This document shows positions 62,463 to 64,000 of a DNA stretch of 64,000 bases, piece after piece (position 1 is the stretch's first letter; each line of letters opens with the position of its first letter). Below the pieces are notes generated by a model. The model did not search any database. It worked only from the letters and a program-made list of their open reading frames with translations, and was not told the DNA's origin. This DNA is from an uncultured Saprospiraceae bacterium (GTDB taxonomy: Bacteria; Bacteroidota; Bacteroidia; Chitinophagales; Saprospiraceae): NCBI GenBank assembly GCA_937139495.1, contig CAKZQC010000029.1, positions 1 through 64,000 of the forward strand. Reading direction: 5' to 3'. The position numbers and the translations under genes are program-made.

Positions 62463-63317
62463 TTAGGTGAAGTAAAACCAAATCGTAACGTATGTATAGA
62501 CGAATGGAATCACGAAAATAAAGGCGTCAAAGCGGTCTAAAAACCCTCCATGCCCTGGTAATAAAGTCCCCGAATCTTTGATTCCTAAGCTACGTTTGAG
62601 CATAGACTCTACCAAGTCGCCTAAGATGCCCAATACGGTGCAAATACAGGCTAATCCTATCCAAAAAACAAGGCTAAAATTAAAGGCTGTAAAGACCACT
62701 GAACAAATTCCGCCAACCAATATGGCTCCAGTGATGCCACCAATTGTACCTTCCCAAGTCTTTTTGGGCGATATTCTTGGGAACATTTTATTTTTGCCAA
62801 TTTTGGAGCCTATCAAATAAGCAAAGACATCGCCTGCCCAGACCATTAATATGGTCGCCAATACAAATTGGTTGGCAGCACCACCAAATGCTTCAAAATC
62901 ATTGCTCAAAAGGTGCATTAGCAGCGAAAAAGGCATCGCTAAATAAACTATCCCCAAAAATACTTGGGCAATATTGTCAAATGGTCGAGCCGATTTTCCG
63001 CTCAATTCAAACAAAAATAAACTGAATGCCATTGTTGGGAAAAGTACCCATGCTTGCAGTGTTCCAGCTATACCAAAGGTATAGTTTATGATGGTCAATG
63101 TGGGCAGAAATAAGCCTAAAACCATGAAGAGGACTCTCCTAGTTCTATTGACAAAAGTAGTCCCATCTTGTAGTAAGGTATGACCACTCAATTCCCACAA
63201 ACAAAAAGCTGCTACTAACCAAAATAATACTGCACAGCTTTCTAAACTCAATAAGATTCCTCCTATCATAACTAAGCCAAAAATGACTCCTGTAAATGTT
63301 CTAACTTTTAAACTCAT
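62463..63317 (-). CDS. cdsA: Phosphatidate cytidylyltransferase
   Basis: The protein has 284 residues with about 8 membrane segments and the C-terminal CDP-alcohol signature region LGDLVESMLKRSLGIKDSGT followed by LPGHGGFLDRFDAF. It makes CDP-diacylglycerol, the precursor of phosphatidylethanolamine and phosphatidylglycerol. It overlaps the upstream CPBP gene by 17 bp, so the two are cotranscribed. Confidence 0.95.
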   Translation of the reverse strand: MSLKVRTFTGVIFGLVMIGGILLSLESCAVLFWLVAAFCLWELSGHTLLQDGTTFVNRTRRVLFMVLGLFLPTLTIINYTFGIAGTLQAWVLFPTMAFSLFLFELSGKSARPFDNIAQVFLGIVYLAMPFSLLMHLLSNDFEAFGGAANQFVLATILMVWAGDVFAYLIGSKIGKNKMFPRISPKKTWEGTIGGITGAILVGGICSVVFTAFNFSLVFWIGLACICTVLGILGDLVESMLKRSLGIKDSGTLLPGHGGFLDRFDAFIFVIPFVYTYVTIWFYFT

Positions 63318-64000
63318 CTTTATTATTATTATTTAATAAATAGTTATATTTTAAGGTTCTGTTAACTTTTGCAAAAGTTATCCACAATAAAAAAGTGCAT
63401 AACAGGCTAAAAAGTGCATAACTCCATGGTACAACACTCACCTTATCCACACTTCCAATCAATTCTGGTGCAAAATAATACAAAATCACTTGATAACTGT
63501 TGAAAACTATGTGAATAAGTATAGTTATCCACAAATTACCACTTCCTATCAAAAGATAGCTGAAAAATAAACTTAAGATTAATCTAGGGAAAAATCCTTC
63601 CAATTGAAAGTGCATCAATGTAAATGCAATTGCTGTCAAAAAAGCTCCTACATGAATATTTTTGGTCCATTGCGTCAAAAAACGCTGCAAAAAGCCTCTA
63701 AAAATCAACTCCTCGCCTATTCCAGCAATAAATCCAAAAATTAATACATTAGCCAGCAATTCTGAAAAATTATTCATTTGCAATAATTGCTGCTCCATCG
63801 CTAATGTTGTCTTAGAAATATACGCTTCTGGAATAAGTGCTGTATTGTAATAATAGACAAAAGAAATAAATCCAGAGCTCGCAGCTATAATAGCTAGACT
63901 CAATCCTATATTTTTGAATTTGGGGGCTCTATCTAAAAAAAGCTGTTTTTTCCATTTTTTTCTAAACAGAAAAAATGACAAAATAATCCCTGGTAAAATA
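63301..64000 (-). CDS. CPBP-family intramembrane metalloprotease (5' end off window)
   Basis: The frame is open to the window edge, and the residues before the first possible start (a TTG at 63981) are hydrophobic (ILPGIILSFFLF), so the true N terminus lies outside. The CPBP (CAAX protease/bacteriocin-processing) motifs are present: EELIFRGFLQRFL with the paired glutamates and arginine, HFQLEGF and HIVFNS. Such enzymes cleave or modify membrane proteins. It precedes cdsA with a 17-bp overlap. The family also includes Abi-type proteins, but nothing here points to immunity. Confidence 0.85.
   Translation of the reverse strand, partial: ILPGIILSFFLFRKKWKKQLFLDRAPKFKNIGLSLAIIAASSGFISFVYYYNTALIPEAYISKTTLAMEQQLLQMNNFSELLANVLIFGFIAGIGEELIFRGFLQRFLTQWTKNIHVGAFLTAIAFTLMHFQLEGFFPRLILSLFFSYLLIGSGNLWITILIHIVFNSYQVILYYFAPELIGSVDKVSVVPWSYALFSLLCTFLLWITFAKVNRTLKYNYLLNNNNKDEFKS

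Noticed and set aside
63301..64000. CPBP protein as a phage-defence (Abi) gene
   Set aside because: The motifs only show membership of a broad protease family; the cdsA neighbour suggests housekeeping.

Overview
The window is a contiguous piece of chromosome from a Bacteroidota bacterium. The evidence is three proteins with type IX secretion (T9SS) C-terminal sorting domains, promoter boxes of the Bacteroidota form TAnnTTTG, no clear Shine-Dalgarno sites, many SusE/lipobox-style lipoproteins, a hybrid two-component system and the acpP-fabF-rnc order. Base composition looks like roughly 40% GC by eye. Plant-like LRR proteins, a contractile injection tape-measure protein and DUF4331 proteins suggest a gliding, Saprospiria-like marine lineage (relatives of Saprospira, Aureispira or Lewinella). 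That placement is inference only. I saw no tRNA, rRNA, CRISPR array, intact insertion sequence or prophage.

Layout. 1-3.5 kb: two tandem secreted LRR paralogues (the first cut by the window edge) and a small exported protein. 3.7-8.9 kb: a surface-polysaccharide operon (DUF4340 protein, flippase, Wzz-like protein, O-antigen ligase-like protein). 9-14.5 kb: a VWA membrane protein, a SurA-type chaperone and an ALDH7-type dehydrogenase. 14.8-19.9 kb: a 1692-residue contractile-injection-system tape-measure protein standing alone, with a TTG start. 20-26.8 kb: aroA, a lipoprotein, a second type of LRR protein, and an operon of an RsmI-like methyltransferase, an M28 peptidase and a beta-propeller lipoprotein. 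27-37.7 kb: unknown exported proteins, grpE-dnaJ, a TlpA-like thioredoxin, acpP-fabF-rnc, a secreted protein of the family often labelled asparagine synthetase B, and an FG-GAP T9SS cargo. 38-47.3 kb: a HEAT-cyclophilin lipoprotein, the sulfate-activation genes cysC-cysD-cysN and a 1340-residue hybrid two-component regulator; the cys genes and the regulator are bracketed by an inverted pair of ~70 bp repeats. 47.5-52.8 kb: a TPR lipoprotein and a tandem DUF4331 pair. 53-64 kb: a candidate small RNA, a glycosyltransferase, rfaE2, an LPG-synthase-like membrane protein, fahA, a second flippase, a UvrD helicase fused to an iron-sulfur RecB nuclease, cdsA and a CPBP protease cut by the window edge.

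Themes. Cell-envelope and export functions dominate. Two separate tandem paralogue pairs (LRR and DUF4331) each contain one member with a T9SS sorting domain and one without. Most gene ends carry clear intrinsic terminators, many shared by convergent genes. Small palindromic repeats (39 bp, AGAGYGTGTC termini) recur in spacers and look like remnants of small mobile elements. The most noteworthy items are the orphan tape-measure gene, the promoter-to-terminator small RNA candidate near 53.2 kb, and the inverted repeats around the cys/regulator block.
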